DNA of 64,000 nucleotides, from the NCBI RefSeq assembly GCF_013127955.1, contig NZ_CP053435.1, positions 4,030,001 to 4,094,000 on the forward strand, read 5' to 3'. Source of the stretch: Spirosoma taeanense. Its GTDB lineage: Bacteria > Bacteroidota > Bacteroidia > Cytophagales > Spirosomataceae. Of this stretch, positions 8,083 to 16,826 are shown in pieces (the first letter of the stretch is position 1; every line of letters starts with the position of its first letter). A program made the position numbers and the translations under genes. A model generated the notes under the pieces. The model was not told the DNA's origin. It saw only the letters and a list, made by a program, of their open reading frames with translations, and did not search any database.

Positions 8083-9459
8083 ATGCAAACCGAAAACATC
8101 CAGAAGCCAGCCAGAGCTGTTAAACCAAGGCTCAGTTTCTGGCAAATCTGGAATATGAGTTTTGGCTTTTTTGGCATTCAGTATGGCTTCGGTTTGCAGC
8201 AGGCTAATATGAGCCCGATTTTTCGCTACCTGAACGCCGATGAATCGTCTATTCCGGCGCTCTGGCTGGCGGGTCCGATGACGGGACTATTGATTCAGCC
8301 GATCATTGGTGCCATGAGCGACCGGACCTGGTCTCCGCGCTGGGGTCGCCGAAAACCTTACTTTCTGATTGGGGCCATTCTGGGCAGTATTGCACTTATT
8401 CTGATGCCCAACTCGTCGGCTTTGTGGATGGCGGCCAGCCTGATGTGGATTCTGGATGCGGGCCTGAACGCGTCGATGGAGCCATTCCGGGCCTTTATCG
8501 GCGACAAACTGCCCGTTGAGCAGCGTACCGTCGGGTTTGCCATGCAGAGCTTTTTCGTAGGGTTTGGCCAGACGCTGGCGAATCTGATGCCGCGTATTTT
8601 ACCGCTGTTCGGACTCACGATGGTAGCAACCGGAGCCAACGCCATTCCAGATATTACGCGCTGGTCATTCTATATCGGGGCGGTGGCCATTGTGGCGGCC
8701 GTTCTCTGGACCATGTACACGACCGACGAGTACCCGCCCGACGACATGGCTGAGTTTGAGCGCGAGAAGCGCGAAGGTGGTGGGGTTCTGTCGGCCTTTG
8801 GCGAAGTGTTTCATGCCCTGCGCGATATGCCCACGACCATGAAGCAGCTCTGGTGGGTAAAGTTTTTTACGTGGTACGGCCTGCCGCTCATGTGGCAGTA
8901 CCTGTCGCTGGCTATTTCGCGCCATGCGTTCAATGCCCCTACGCCCCAGTCGCCCGGCTTTGAACGCGGTATTGAAGTCGGCAACGACTGTTTCGCTCTG
9001 TTCAACATCGGCTGTTTTGGCGTTTCGTTTTTCTTACCGGCCATTGCTAGACGGCTGGGTCGGCGCGGCACGCACGCGACTTTCCTGACGCTGGGCGGGT
9101 TAGGCTTCCTGTCCATGCTGACGGGTGAAGACAAAAGCGTGTTTCTGTTTGGTATGGCTCTGGTGGGTCTGGCATGGGGCTCTATCCTGTCGATGCCTTA
9201 CGTCATGCTGTCAACGTCGGTGCCGGGCGAGCGGATGGGAGTTTACATGGGAATCTTCAATGGTTTCATCGTAGTCCCGCAGATTGTCAACATGGTTACG
9301 GTTCCGTTTCTGTACAACACGCTGCTTCAGGGCGACCCACGTAATGCACTGGTTCTGTGCGGAGTTTGCTTGCTGTTAGCAGCCGGTTCCTGCTTCCTGG
9401 TTAAAGAAACACCCCGAAGCGAAGCGGCCGCCCTGCCGGTTAATCCGGGTGGTAATTAA
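8083..9459 (+). CDS. MFS sugar transporter, SLC45-like
   Basis: A 458-residue inner-membrane transporter with about 12 hydrophobic helices. The opening FWQIWNMSFGFFGIQYGFGL and the MFS motif DRTWSPRWGRRKPY near residue 90 are typical of the SLC45/GPH-like sugar:H+ symporters for sucrose or maltose. The PfkB sugar kinase gene follows 81 bases downstream on the same strand. Together they suggest uptake of a fructose-containing sugar followed by phosphorylation. No glycosidase or regulator is next to them, so the substrate is inferred. The kinase also has its own promoter box, so the two need not be one transcript. Confidence 0.88.
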   Translation: MQTENIQKPARAVKPRLSFWQIWNMSFGFFGIQYGFGLQQANMSPIFRYLNADESSIPALWLAGPMTGLLIQPIIGAMSDRTWSPRWGRRKPYFLIGAILGSIALILMPNSSALWMAASLMWILDAGLNASMEPFRAFIGDKLPVEQRTVGFAMQSFFVGFGQTLANLMPRILPLFGLTMVATGANAIPDITRWSFYIGAVAIVAAVLWTMYTTDEYPPDDMAEFEREKREGGGVLSAFGEVFHALRDMPTTMKQLWWVKFFTWYGLPLMWQYLSLAISRHAFNAPTPQSPGFERGIEVGNDCFALFNIGCFGVSFFLPAIARRLGRRGTHATFLTLGGLGFLSMLTGEDKSVFLFGMALVGLAWGSILSMPYVMLSTSVPGERMGVYMGIFNGFIVVPQIVNMVTVPFLYNTLLQGDPRNALVLCGVCLLLAAGSCFLVKETPRSEAAALPVNPGGN

Positions 9460-9475
9460 TGTTCAATCTGTTCCT

Positions 9476-9483
9476 TACTTTTG
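9476..9483 (+). promoter_or_regulatory. -7 promoter box (TACTTTTG) for the sugar kinase
   Basis: Exact TAnnTTTG match located 58 bases before the ATG at 9541. It overlaps the in-frame TTG at 9481, arguing against that codon as a start. Confidence 0.45.
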
Positions 9484-9540
9484 TCAATCTGTCCGTTTCT
9501 TGCCTTAACGTTGGGGAATAGACAGCCTGATAGCTTATTG

Positions 9541-10476
9541 ATGGAAAACGCTGCCCGCCCTTACGCTCTGCTTTCTGTGGGCGAACTTCTGGCCGACTTC
9601 ATTGGCCACCACGTATCGCCTAATCTGCTCGATTCACCGGATTTTCGGCGCTACCAGGGCGGAAGCCCGGCCAACATGGCGGCTAATATGGCCCGGCTGG
9701 GCAACCAGACGGCTTTGGTCGCCTGCGTTGGTAATGATAACATAGGCCGCTTTCTGACCCGATCGGTCAGCGAAGCCGGGGTTGATGCTCAGTTTATTGG
9801 CGTAGACCCCGATGAGCCAACCAGCATTGTTATTGTCTCACGTACCGCCGGAACGCCGGATTTTATCGCCTATCGGACTGCCGACCGTCAGATCAAGCCG
9901 GATCAGTTGCCCGACTCGCTGCTGAGCCAGGCGCAGATATTCCACACAACCTGCTTTGCCTTAAGCCGTCAGCCGGCTCAGGCTACCATTGTAGAAGCTG
10001 CCCGGCGCGCCCGCCAACTGGGCTGTCAGGTCAGCGTTGACGCTAATTATGCACCCCCTATCTGGCCCGACCGCGATCAGGCATGGCGTGTCCTGACCGA
10101 TTATTGCTCGGCTGGCGCGCTGGTGAAAGTAAGTGACGACGACATAGCGCGGCTTTACGGTCAGAAGCAGTCGCCGGAAACCGTATTTGCCGATTTTCAC
10201 CGCATGGGCGCGTCGGTGATCTGCATGACGCTGGGCCCCGATGGGAGCATTGTATCCTATGATGGTGGGGCTAAACAGGGGCAGATAGCGGCTAAGAAAG
10301 TGGACGTTGTCGATGCAACCGGCGCAGGCGATGCTTATTGGGCGGGCTTTCTTACGGCTTATCTGGACGGCCAGACGCCGGAACACTGCGCCCATGCTGG
10401 TGCCGTAATGGCCCAGATGAAACTCACCCGGCAAGGTCCTCTACCCTCATTCGTAGATCGGCAGCTGCTGTATTAA
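9541..10476 (+). CDS. PfkB-family carbohydrate kinase (probable fructokinase)
   Basis: Phosphorylates a sugar, probably fructose, with ATP in the cytosol. The 311-residue protein has the PfkB N-terminal signature GGSPANMAANMARLG near residue 40. The C-terminal signature DATGAGDAYWAGF near 260 contains the anion hole and the catalytic aspartate. ATG at 9541 is chosen because the in-frame TTG at 9481 falls within the promoter box. It follows the SLC45-like transporter, which supports a sucrose/fructose use. Ribokinase-like specificity for another sugar cannot be ruled out from motifs. Confidence 0.88.
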   Translation: MENAARPYALLSVGELLADFIGHHVSPNLLDSPDFRRYQGGSPANMAANMARLGNQTALVACVGNDNIGRFLTRSVSEAGVDAQFIGVDPDEPTSIVIVSRTAGTPDFIAYRTADRQIKPDQLPDSLLSQAQIFHTTCFALSRQPAQATIVEAARRARQLGCQVSVDANYAPPIWPDRDQAWRVLTDYCSAGALVKVSDDDIARLYGQKQSPETVFADFHRMGASVICMTLGPDGSIVSYDGGAKQGQIAAKKVDVVDATGAGDAYWAGFLTAYLDGQTPEHCAHAGAVMAQMKLTRQGPLPSFVDRQLLY

Positions 10477-10493
10477 GCTGATTCGTACCGGCA

Positions 10494-10521
10494 TAAAAAA
10501 AGGGGCCAGCCGCCCCTTTTT
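10494..10521. terminator. Bidirectional terminator between sugar kinase and lgt
   Basis: Stem GGGGC/GCCCC (10502-10506, 10512-10516) flanked by an A-run on the left and a T-run on the right. It can terminate both the plus-strand kinase and the minus-strand lgt transcripts. Confidence 0.85.
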
Positions 10522-10535
10522 GGTTTTTACAGGTA

Positions 10536-11381
10536 TCAGGATCTGACTTTTTTCGGGCGTTCCGGTGAGGGTAGAACAACCGGGTTCTGGTAGCTACGAA
10601 TCAGGAAGTAAACGCCCAGCAACACCGCTGGAATGCTCAGAATCTGGCCCATGTTCAGCGCCATATTGTTCTCAAAAGCAACCTGGTTCTCTTTCAGGTA
10701 TTCGTATAAGAACCGCAGGGTGAATATCCAGATTAGAAAAATACCGAGCATGCTGCCGCGTGGAGTCCGCTCTTTGTAACGATTCCAGAACCAGAGCAGC
10801 AGAACGAACACGACCAGGCAGGAAAGCGACTCGTATAGCTGCGCCGGATGGCGGGGAATCTTCTCATACTCCGGGTTATTGATGAACACAAACGCCCAGG
10901 GCACATCCGTTGGCCGGCCAACGATTTCGGAGTTCATCAAATTCCCGAAGCGAATGCAGGCCCCGGCCAGCGCTACCGTGATGGTAATGCGGTCAGTAAC
11001 CCACAGAAACGTCTGGCCCGTAGCGCGACTTGACTGTCGGCGTGAATACAGCCAGAGGCCAATCAGAATACCAACTGTAGCGCCGTGGCTGGCCAGTCCG
11101 CGATAGGGCGGCAGAATTACCTCCAGTGGATTTTTAAACAGCACATCGGGTTCATAGAACAGGAAATGGCCCAGGCGAGCCCCCAGAATCGTGGCCACCA
11201 CCATATAAATCAGCAGCGAGTCGGTATCGGCAACTGGTTTGTTTTCTTTTTTGAAAATATGGGTCATGATCTGCATCCCGATCAGAAACCCTAAGGCAAA
11301 CAGCAGCCCATACCAGCGAACCGAGAACGAGCCAATGTGAAAAATTTCGGGATCCACATCCCAGATGACGTATTGCAGCAT
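10536..11381 (-). CDS. lgt: Prolipoprotein diacylglyceryl transferase
   Basis: Inner-membrane enzyme that moves diacylglycerol from phosphatidylglycerol onto the lipobox cysteine of prolipoproteins, the first step in making the many lipoproteins of this genome. The 281-residue protein has about seven hydrophobic helices, the early block FSVRWYGLLFALGF (containing the conserved RWYG), GARLGHFLFYEP near residue 68, and the Lgt signature region FGNLMNSEIVGRPTDVPWAF near 145. The conserved HPAQLYES follows near 178. Its own -7 box lies at 11440-11447. Confidence 0.96.
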   Translation of the reverse strand: MLQYVIWDVDPEIFHIGSFSVRWYGLLFALGFLIGMQIMTHIFKKENKPVADTDSLLIYMVVATILGARLGHFLFYEPDVLFKNPLEVILPPYRGLASHGATVGILIGLWLYSRRQSSRATGQTFLWVTDRITITVALAGACIRFGNLMNSEIVGRPTDVPWAFVFINNPEYEKIPRHPAQLYESLSCLVVFVLLLWFWNRYKERTPRGSMLGIFLIWIFTLRFLYEYLKENQVAFENNMALNMGQILSIPAVLLGVYFLIRSYQNPVVLPSPERPKKVRS

Positions 11382-11439
11382 AGCAAGCTATCGTTCAGAA
11401 TCGTTTTTTATTGCCCCCGTCTGCCAGAACGATGGCGGG

Positions 11440-11447
11440 CAAAGATA
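11440..11447 (-). promoter_or_regulatory. -7 promoter box (TATCTTTG) for lgt
   Basis: Minus-strand TATCTTTG, an exact TAnnTTTG match, 58 bases upstream of the lgt ATG at 11381. A -33 TTG is not evident. Confidence 0.45.
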
Positions 11448-11491
11448 CGGATTGCGGGATAGTTTTCCGGCTTTTTAGTGTTTGGGTATTT

Positions 11492-11704
11492 ATGATGAGG
11501 ACTATACTGATTGGTCTGGTACGCGTTTACCAGGCCGTCGTTTCGCCGTATTTTCCGAATGCCTGCCGGTATACGCCGACCTGCTCGCAGTTCACCATTG
11601 AAGCTATTCGCAAACATGGCGCTATCCGGGGCGGCTGGCTGGGTTTAAAACGCATCAGCCGGTGTCATCCATGGGGCGGTCATGGCTATGACCCTGTTCC
11701 TTAG
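11492..11704 (+). CDS. yidD: Membrane protein insertion efficiency factor YidD
   Basis: Small 70-residue membrane-associated protein that assists YidC-mediated insertion. It carries the family core [20 protein letters not shown] and ends with [13 protein letters not shown], both diagnostic. The longer in-frame ORF from 11411 adds unrelated residues; the paired ATGs at 11492 and 11495 give the normal YidD start. It ends with TAG, showing that TAG is a working stop codon here. It is divergent from lgt. Confidence 0.95.
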   Translation: MMRTILIGLVRVYQAVVSPYFPNACRYTPTCSQFTIEAIRKHGAIRGGWLGLKRISRCHPWGGHGYDPVP

Positions 11705-11805
11705 CGTACCGTTTGCAGACTGTCAATTTGTCTTTATTCATCCGAATTTGCCCGAAAGTTGCTGGAGTCCTGGCAACTAATTCACTAATAGCTATTCCTG
11801 ATTAT

Positions 11806-12183
11806 ATGGTCAATATTACCGCCGATAACAAGCTCAAACGCCTGATTGTAGTGGGCGATCGGGTTCTGATCAAACCCAACGATCCAACTGACCGCACCGC
11901 CAGTGGTTTATACCTTCCGCCCACTGTACAGGAAAAAGAACAAGTTCAATCCGGCTACGTTATTAAAGTTGGACCAGGCTATCCGATTCCAGTGCCGACC
12001 GAAGACGAGCCCTGGAAAGAAACCGAGGAAAAAGTAAAGTACATGCCGCTTCAGGCGCAGGAGGGCGACGTAGCGCTGTATCTCCAGCGAAACGCTATTG
12101 AACTGCTATACGAGGGCGAACAGTACGTCATTGTTCCCCAGGCATCTATCCTGATGCTCGAACGCATGGAAGATTTAGCGTAA
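11806..12183 (+). CDS. GroES-like co-chaperonin family protein
   Basis: A 125-residue Cpn10-fold protein. GDRVLIKPNDPTDRTASGLY near residues 18-37 includes the GroES mobile loop, and GDVALYLQRNAIELLYEGEQ gives the last beta strands. It is longer than the usual 95-100 residues because of a Pro/Glu-rich insertion (about 60-85) after GYVIKVGPG. No groEL is adjacent, whereas groES and groEL normally sit together, so this is probably an accessory paralog rather than the main co-chaperonin. Start at ATG 11806; the TTG at 11713 would add an unrelated extension. Confidence 0.85.
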   Translation: MVNITADNKLKRLIVVGDRVLIKPNDPTDRTASGLYLPPTVQEKEQVQSGYVIKVGPGYPIPVPTEDEPWKETEEKVKYMPLQAQEGDVALYLQRNAIELLYEGEQYVIVPQASILMLERMEDLA

Positions 12184-12219
12184 AATCTGCGGCTTATTAA
12201 CCGCGTTACTCAAAACACT

Positions 12220-12663
12220 ATGCGACACCGCTGGTTGATAAGTCTGACAGTAATTTTACTCGGACTAATTCTCGTTATGGAAAGCATAGCCAACCAGAAA
12301 AAATCGCTCAAGGCGATACTGGACGAAAAGAAAGACCACCGGCGCGTGTTGCTGCTTTACGGCCGCGACGACGCCCAGCACTACCTTCTTGAGCAGCAGG
12401 AAAGCCTGAACGAGGTCAGAGACGAACTAAACGAGCGGGAGATGGACGTGCTCGTGATTGTGGCGTCAACCCTTCAGGAGCCCGACCGCCAGTTTTTAAT
12501 GCAGCATTACAAGCTCGTACCGTCGGAGGATTTCATAGCCTGGCTGATTGGTAAGGATGGCGGCATCAAGCAAACCTTTAAAAAACCCGTAGCTCCGCAG
12601 GAGGTGTTCAAACTCGTTGACGGTATGCCTATGCGGCAGCAGGAAATGAAAAAACAGGAGTAA
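12220..12663 (+). CDS. DUF4174 family protein
   Basis: A 147-residue protein with an N-terminal hydrophobic segment (residues 5-22, no clear cleavage site) and a thioredoxin-like DUF4174 domain. RRVLLLYGRDD near residue 41 gives the first strand. WLIGKDGGIKQTFKKPV near 108 and the closing VDGMPMRQQEMKK are family hallmarks. There is no CxxC pair, so redox chemistry is not supported. Family function is unknown. It follows the GroES-like gene by 36 bases and may be cotranscribed with it. Confidence 0.85.
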   Translation: MRHRWLISLTVILLGLILVMESIANQKKSLKAILDEKKDHRRVLLLYGRDDAQHYLLEQQESLNEVRDELNEREMDVLVIVASTLQEPDRQFLMQHYKLVPSEDFIAWLIGKDGGIKQTFKKPVAPQEVFKLVDGMPMRQQEMKKQE

Positions 12664-12669
12664 ACCTAT

Positions 12670-12705
12670 CGGGTCGGGCAGTACGTATCTGCGCTGCCCG
12701 ACCCG
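12670..12705. terminator. Convergent hairpin between the DUF4174 gene and the sialate esterase gene
   Basis: Perfect 12-bp GC-rich stem (12670-12681 and 12694-12705) with a 12-base loop, lying between two convergent genes. T-rich sequence follows on the right side only after some bases. Confidence 0.65.
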
Positions 12706-12713
12706 GTAAGGCT

Positions 12714-14666
12714 TTATTTTCCAAATTTGCCTTCCTCCGTAATTCCTTTCCACGTATCGGTGCGGAAGGGTACGGCCGGGAAGGCTTCTTTATTATAGAG
12801 GTTTGCCTCACTATTGTCGTCAGCCCAGCCATACCGGACCGCTACCGGCGCAGCTACTGAATCGGCCCATACTACCACCGAATCGCCTTGCACCTCAGCT
12901 TTGGCGTAATGAAACGTTTTGTCGGCCCCGGCTACCTCGAATCCTTTCAGATACCCGTATTTATCTTTTGCCATTAGACCGCTGCCTACGTTTCGGAACG
13001 TAAGCACGGCGCGATTGCCCTGAACAGCCAGTTTATCGAACATCGGCCCAGCACTAACACCCGTTTTTCCATATACAACCCGCATGGCTTCGGCAGCCAG
13101 CCGTTTGCCTACGTCCTGTTTATTACGGGGGTGAATATCGTTAGGTTCGCCAATATCGGAGGTTACGGCCATGCCCGTGTTGGGTAATTGAAGCGTCATC
13201 GTCTGAGCTTCGCGGAGTTCGGCCCAGCTGCTGCCCCGCTGGCTATTGCCGTTACCGGCATTATAACTTGCTAATTGCACAAACAGAAACGGGAAGTCGC
13301 TGCCCCAGCGCTGCCGCCAATCCTGAATCATGATCGGAAACGCCCGGCGGTACTGATAGGCTCGTCCGGCGTTTGATTCACCCTGATACCAGATGGCACC
13401 TTCAATGGCGTAAGGAATCAGCGGGTTGATCATGGCGTTGAACAGTTGCGTCGCGTACGTATTCGGGCCGGGCTTGAAGGATGACGGAAACACCTGCTCA
13501 ACCCGGTACTGCCACTGCCCCGCCAGCGGTAGATCCAGCCGTTCGCCGGACAGTTTGAGTTGTTCGGGCGGACCCGCCAGCCCTCCGGCCCCACTGTTGT
13601 CTACGACCCGCACGGCGATTACGTTCCGGCCGGGTTTCAGCAGTCCCTCGGGCAGATTGTACGAACGGGGCCCAATTCCCTTTGTGCTGCCTACCAGCTG
13701 ACCATTTACGTAGGTAGAGTCCCTATCGTCAATGGAGCCTGCCTGCAAAGTCATTTTATTCAGGTTGCTTCCTTCCGGAATCATCACCTCGCGCCGAAAC
13801 CAGACAACACCGTCCAGGGTTGGTAAACCACCCCACTCCCAGTCGCCGGGCTGATTCATGGATTTCCACTGGCTGGCGTCGAAGGTTGGGTCGGTCCAGC
13901 GGGCCGGTTCGCCAGCTGTAGGTAAGCCGCCCTGCTGCTTTTCTAACAACGCCTGCGTGCGCTCTTTTCCGCTCTGAATCACTTCTTCATACGTAGCGGG
14001 CAGTTTCTTAGCTACGGCCCCCAGCTCACTGTCCTGATTCATGGCTTCGCGGCTGGTCCAGGTTTCGGAGTGCGTACCACCCCAGGACGTATTGATCAGG
14101 CCAATCGGTACGTTGAGTTCCTGCTGCAGCTGCCGGGCAAAGAAATACCCCACGGCCGTAAAGCGAGGAGCTGTTTCGGGATTGCACACGGCCCATTCCC
14201 CTTCGATATCGTCTTTGGGCGCCAGACTAATGTCTTTTTTCACCAGCAGTTGCCGAATCTGCGGGTAGTTCGCGGCTTTTATCTCTTCCTTGGCATTGTT
14301 GGCAGCCGCCAGCGGCCACTCCATATTCGACTGGCCGGAGCAGATCCAGACCTCTCCACTCAGTACATCGTCGATGGTAATGGTGTTCGCTTTTCCCTTT
14401 ACCAGCATCTGATACGGCCCACCGGCTTCCATAGGATCGAGGCTGACCTTCCATTTTCCGTCTTTTCCCGCCTTCGCCGTTTTTGTTTGATTATTGAACA
14501 GGACCGTTACTTTCTCGCCTGCATCGGCCCATCCCCAGACCGGCACCGGTTTCCGGCGCTGCAATACCATGTGCGAACCGAACACTTGCGGCAGACGCAC
14601 ATCGGCGAAAGCCCCCTGTACGACCAGCACACTTAACAACAAAGCACTCCATTTAAAACCTTTCAT
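12714..14666 (-). CDS. Sialate O-acetylesterase (SASA family)
   Basis: Secreted SGNH-type esterase that removes O-acetyl groups from sialic acid or other glycans. The 650-residue protein has a signal peptide (residues 1-21), an N-terminal beta domain (SHMVLQRRKPVPVWGWA), the catalytic-serine block ICSGQSNMEWPL near residue 110, and a jelly-roll insertion (about 265-375). The conserved WYQGESNAG lies near 430 and the late catalytic block NDIHPRNKQDVGKRL near 530. Enzymes of this type in Bacteroidota often act on acetylated hemicelluloses, so the substrate is open. Its own -7 box is at 14719-14726. Confidence 0.92.
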   Translation of the reverse strand: MKGFKWSALLLSVLVVQGAFADVRLPQVFGSHMVLQRRKPVPVWGWADAGEKVTVLFNNQTKTAKAGKDGKWKVSLDPMEAGGPYQMLVKGKANTITIDDVLSGEVWICSGQSNMEWPLAAANNAKEEIKAANYPQIRQLLVKKDISLAPKDDIEGEWAVCNPETAPRFTAVGYFFARQLQQELNVPIGLINTSWGGTHSETWTSREAMNQDSELGAVAKKLPATYEEVIQSGKERTQALLEKQQGGLPTAGEPARWTDPTFDASQWKSMNQPGDWEWGGLPTLDGVVWFRREVMIPEGSNLNKMTLQAGSIDDRDSTYVNGQLVGSTKGIGPRSYNLPEGLLKPGRNVIAVRVVDNSGAGGLAGPPEQLKLSGERLDLPLAGQWQYRVEQVFPSSFKPGPNTYATQLFNAMINPLIPYAIEGAIWYQGESNAGRAYQYRRAFPIMIQDWRQRWGSDFPFLFVQLASYNAGNGNSQRGSSWAELREAQTMTLQLPNTGMAVTSDIGEPNDIHPRNKQDVGKRLAAEAMRVVYGKTGVSAGPMFDKLAVQGNRAVLTFRNVGSGLMAKDKYGYLKGFEVAGADKTFHYAKAEVQGDSVVVWADSVAAPVAVRYGWADDNSEANLYNKEAFPAVPFRTDTWKGITEEGKFGK

Positions 14667-14718
14667 TCGTGTTCACGATTTATTAATACTTGTCAGGATG
14701 ATAGATTAACGAATAGGT

Positions 14719-14726
14719 CAAAGGTA
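14719..14726 (-). promoter_or_regulatory. -7 promoter box (TACCTTTG) for the sialate esterase gene
   Basis: Minus-strand TACCTTTG, exact TAnnTTTG match, 52 bases upstream of the ATG at 14666. Confidence 0.45.
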
Positions 14727-14816
14727 ATTGAACATCGTCTGTCCTGATAAAGCAAGGCTACTAAAAAAGACCGGTCGGCCTTTTTATTACTACCAGCCAA
14801 TTATTTTATAACGGAC

Positions 14817-15704
14817 GTGGCAGACGAACGCATTCTGATTACCGGCGCAACAGGCAATGTGGGCCTGGAAACCTTGCGTGCGTTAATGACTCATCCCAAT
14901 AAAAGCCGGTTTGAAGTCCTAGCCGGGGTTCGTAATCCGGCTCTGGCACAGGCGGCAATGAAGGTGCAGCCGGACGGCTTTGCCCGGCTTGACTTCAGTA
15001 ACGAACAGCTATTTGATGCGGCCCTGGCGGGTGTTAACCGGGTGCTGCTGGTCCGCCCCCCTAAGCTGGTCGACATAGGCCGTTATTTCAAACCCTTTGT
15101 GGAGGCCATGCAACGCGCCGGGGTCCGGCAGGTCGTTTTCCTATCAGTGCAGGGCGTTGAAAATAACCCGGTAGTTCCTCATCATAAGCTGGAGAAGCTG
15201 ATTGTCGAAGCGGGCTTAGGCTTTACGTTCCTCCGCCCAGGCTTTTTCATGCAGAACCTGTGCAGTGCTCACCGAGATGAAATTCGATTACGTAATGAAA
15301 TTTTTGTTCCGGCCGGCAACGGTCGTACCAGCTTTATTGACGTGCGCGACGTAGCGGCCGTGGCCGCGCTGGTTCTGTCGAGCCCCACCCGTGAACACCT
15401 CAACCGGGGTTACGAACTAACCGGTTCCGAAGCCTTGACCTATGGTGAGGTAGCCCAGATTCTGAGCAGAGTTCTGGCACGTCCCATTACCTACCGCGAT
15501 CCGTCTATTCCGCAGTTCATCTGGCGAAAATGGCGCAAAGAGCACGTCCCTCTGGGATTTACGATGGTTATGGTCGCGTTATACACTGCCTCCAAACTGG
15601 GGAAAGCAGTCAGCCAGACCAGCGAAACCGAGCAGTTGCTGGGTCGGCGACCAATTCTGTTGCGGGATTTTGCAGAAGATTACCGGGCAGCCTGGCAACC
15701 TTAA
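14817..15704 (+). CDS. NmrA-like NAD(P)-binding oxidoreductase
   Basis: A 295-residue cytosolic protein of the atypical short-chain dehydrogenase group. The N-terminal nucleotide loop is ITGATGNVGLETL (residues 7-19, GxxGxxG). The central FLSVQGVENN and HHKLEKLI segment replaces the usual YxxxK pair with the NmrA-type arrangement, and FLRPGFFMQN follows near residue 140. Relatives include NmrA-type regulators and quinone or azo reductases, so the reaction is not fixed. The start codon is GTG at 14817; no in-frame ATG lies before the nucleotide loop. Confidence 0.85.
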   Translation: MADERILITGATGNVGLETLRALMTHPNKSRFEVLAGVRNPALAQAAMKVQPDGFARLDFSNEQLFDAALAGVNRVLLVRPPKLVDIGRYFKPFVEAMQRAGVRQVVFLSVQGVENNPVVPHHKLEKLIVEAGLGFTFLRPGFFMQNLCSAHRDEIRLRNEIFVPAGNGRTSFIDVRDVAAVAALVLSSPTREHLNRGYELTGSEALTYGEVAQILSRVLARPITYRDPSIPQFIWRKWRKEHVPLGFTMVMVALYTASKLGKAVSQTSETEQLLGRRPILLRDFAEDYRAAWQP

Positions 15705-15722
15705 CTAGTTATAAAGCAATTC

Positions 15723-16595
15723 TTACAACTTGATTCGCCCCTTACCCTGCACATCGAGTGCATTGGACAGGTTGCGTCGGACGGCGTACGTATAACGGAG
15801 CGTTACGCCATAGCTCATACCTGAGCCGGTGCCCTGAAGTTGAGCGTACTGCGGATCTCGTCCACTGGCCTTGTACGTTACGTCGGTCGTTAGCGAACTA
15901 CCCAGGCCCCAGTATTTCCGAACGGCAAAGCCCATATCAAATTTATCGCTCAGCCGGACATTGTATTCAGCACCTACCTCGGCCAGACCTGTTGGGGCGG
16001 CATTCACATTCGTTTGGCCCAGAATCCGCAGCGTGTCGGGTTTTTCGCCTTGTCGATACCGGTAACTATAACTGGCCAGTGAGAATCCGCCTTTGTTCTG
16101 ACCACTGTTTGGAATGAGCCATAAGCCCGCGCTCAGCCATAAACCCGACCGGCGCCACGGTCCGCTGGTTGACAGAACCATTCGTCTCGCCCGCAGCACA
16201 ATCCCTTGCTTATCATTGGTATAGGGGAAACTATAGGCAAAATAACCATTTCGTACGCGAGCTTCTGTGTGGATTGGCATTCGGGCGTAGCCGCCTTCTA
16301 TGGCCCATTGTTCACGGTAAGTCCAGCCAACCAGCGCGCCAATGCCGGGCTTCGTGACCCGACTACTTCCCAGTAGGCCGTTATAGGAGTTATCCAGTTG
16401 AGCGCGGTCGGTACGCACAAACCCGCTGAGCGCTACGTACCAGCGGTCGCGCGTATAAGCTCCGCCATACCGGTTAAGAATCCGGTTATACTGGCTTTGC
16501 TGATCCGGCAGACGGTAGTAGTCTGTCATTTGCTGCCCAAAGGTGGGCAATCCAGCCAGGCCCAAAAATAAAAGGAAGAGGTAGCGTTTCATCAT
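15723..16595 (-). CDS. Outer-membrane beta-barrel protein, unknown function
   Basis: A 290-residue protein with a signal peptide (cleavage after TFG before QQ, near residue 20). Alternating amphipathic strands rich in Y, R and G run through the rest, for example GIGALVGWTYREQWAIEGGY and SYGVTLRYTYAV. The overall look is that of PorP/SprF-like or generic Bacteroidota barrels, but I see no specific signature. It ends GKGRIKL rather than with an aromatic residue. It converges with the NmrA-like gene, only 18 bases apart. Two adjacent ATGs (16595 and 16592) are equally good starts. Confidence 0.7.
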   Translation of the reverse strand: MMKRYLFLLFLGLAGLPTFGQQMTDYYRLPDQQSQYNRILNRYGGAYTRDRWYVALSGFVRTDRAQLDNSYNGLLGSSRVTKPGIGALVGWTYREQWAIEGGYARMPIHTEARVRNGYFAYSFPYTNDKQGIVLRARRMVLSTSGPWRRSGLWLSAGLWLIPNSGQNKGGFSLASYSYRYRQGEKPDTLRILGQTNVNAAPTGLAEVGAEYNVRLSDKFDMGFAVRKYWGLGSSLTTDVTYKASGRDPQYAQLQGTGSGMSYGVTLRYTYAVRRNLSNALDVQGKGRIKL

Positions 16596-16734
16596 GAGGC
16601 AGGGCTGGTTTCTGTTTTTAATATAACCCGCTTAAGCGGTTGTCTGTTAATAATTTACGAGCAAATTAATGCATTTGTTGCAAACAAGACACGTTTCTCC
16701 CTCAAACCGTTGCTTCGAGCCGGGACGGTACACT

Positions 16735-16772
16735 AAAAAAATAGCCCAAACCTATTCTATAAGGTTTGGGCT
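16735..16772 (-). terminator. Terminator of the DUF2911 gene
   Basis: Minus-strand hairpin with an 11-bp perfect stem (16743-16753 and 16762-16772) followed by a run of seven Ts on the minus strand at 16741-16735. It lies 55 bases past the DUF2911 stop. Confidence 0.85.
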
Positions 16773-16826
16773 GGAGAAATTTAACCAGTTACTGGCTATA
16801 AAATCAGATCAGACTGCCGACCCGAA

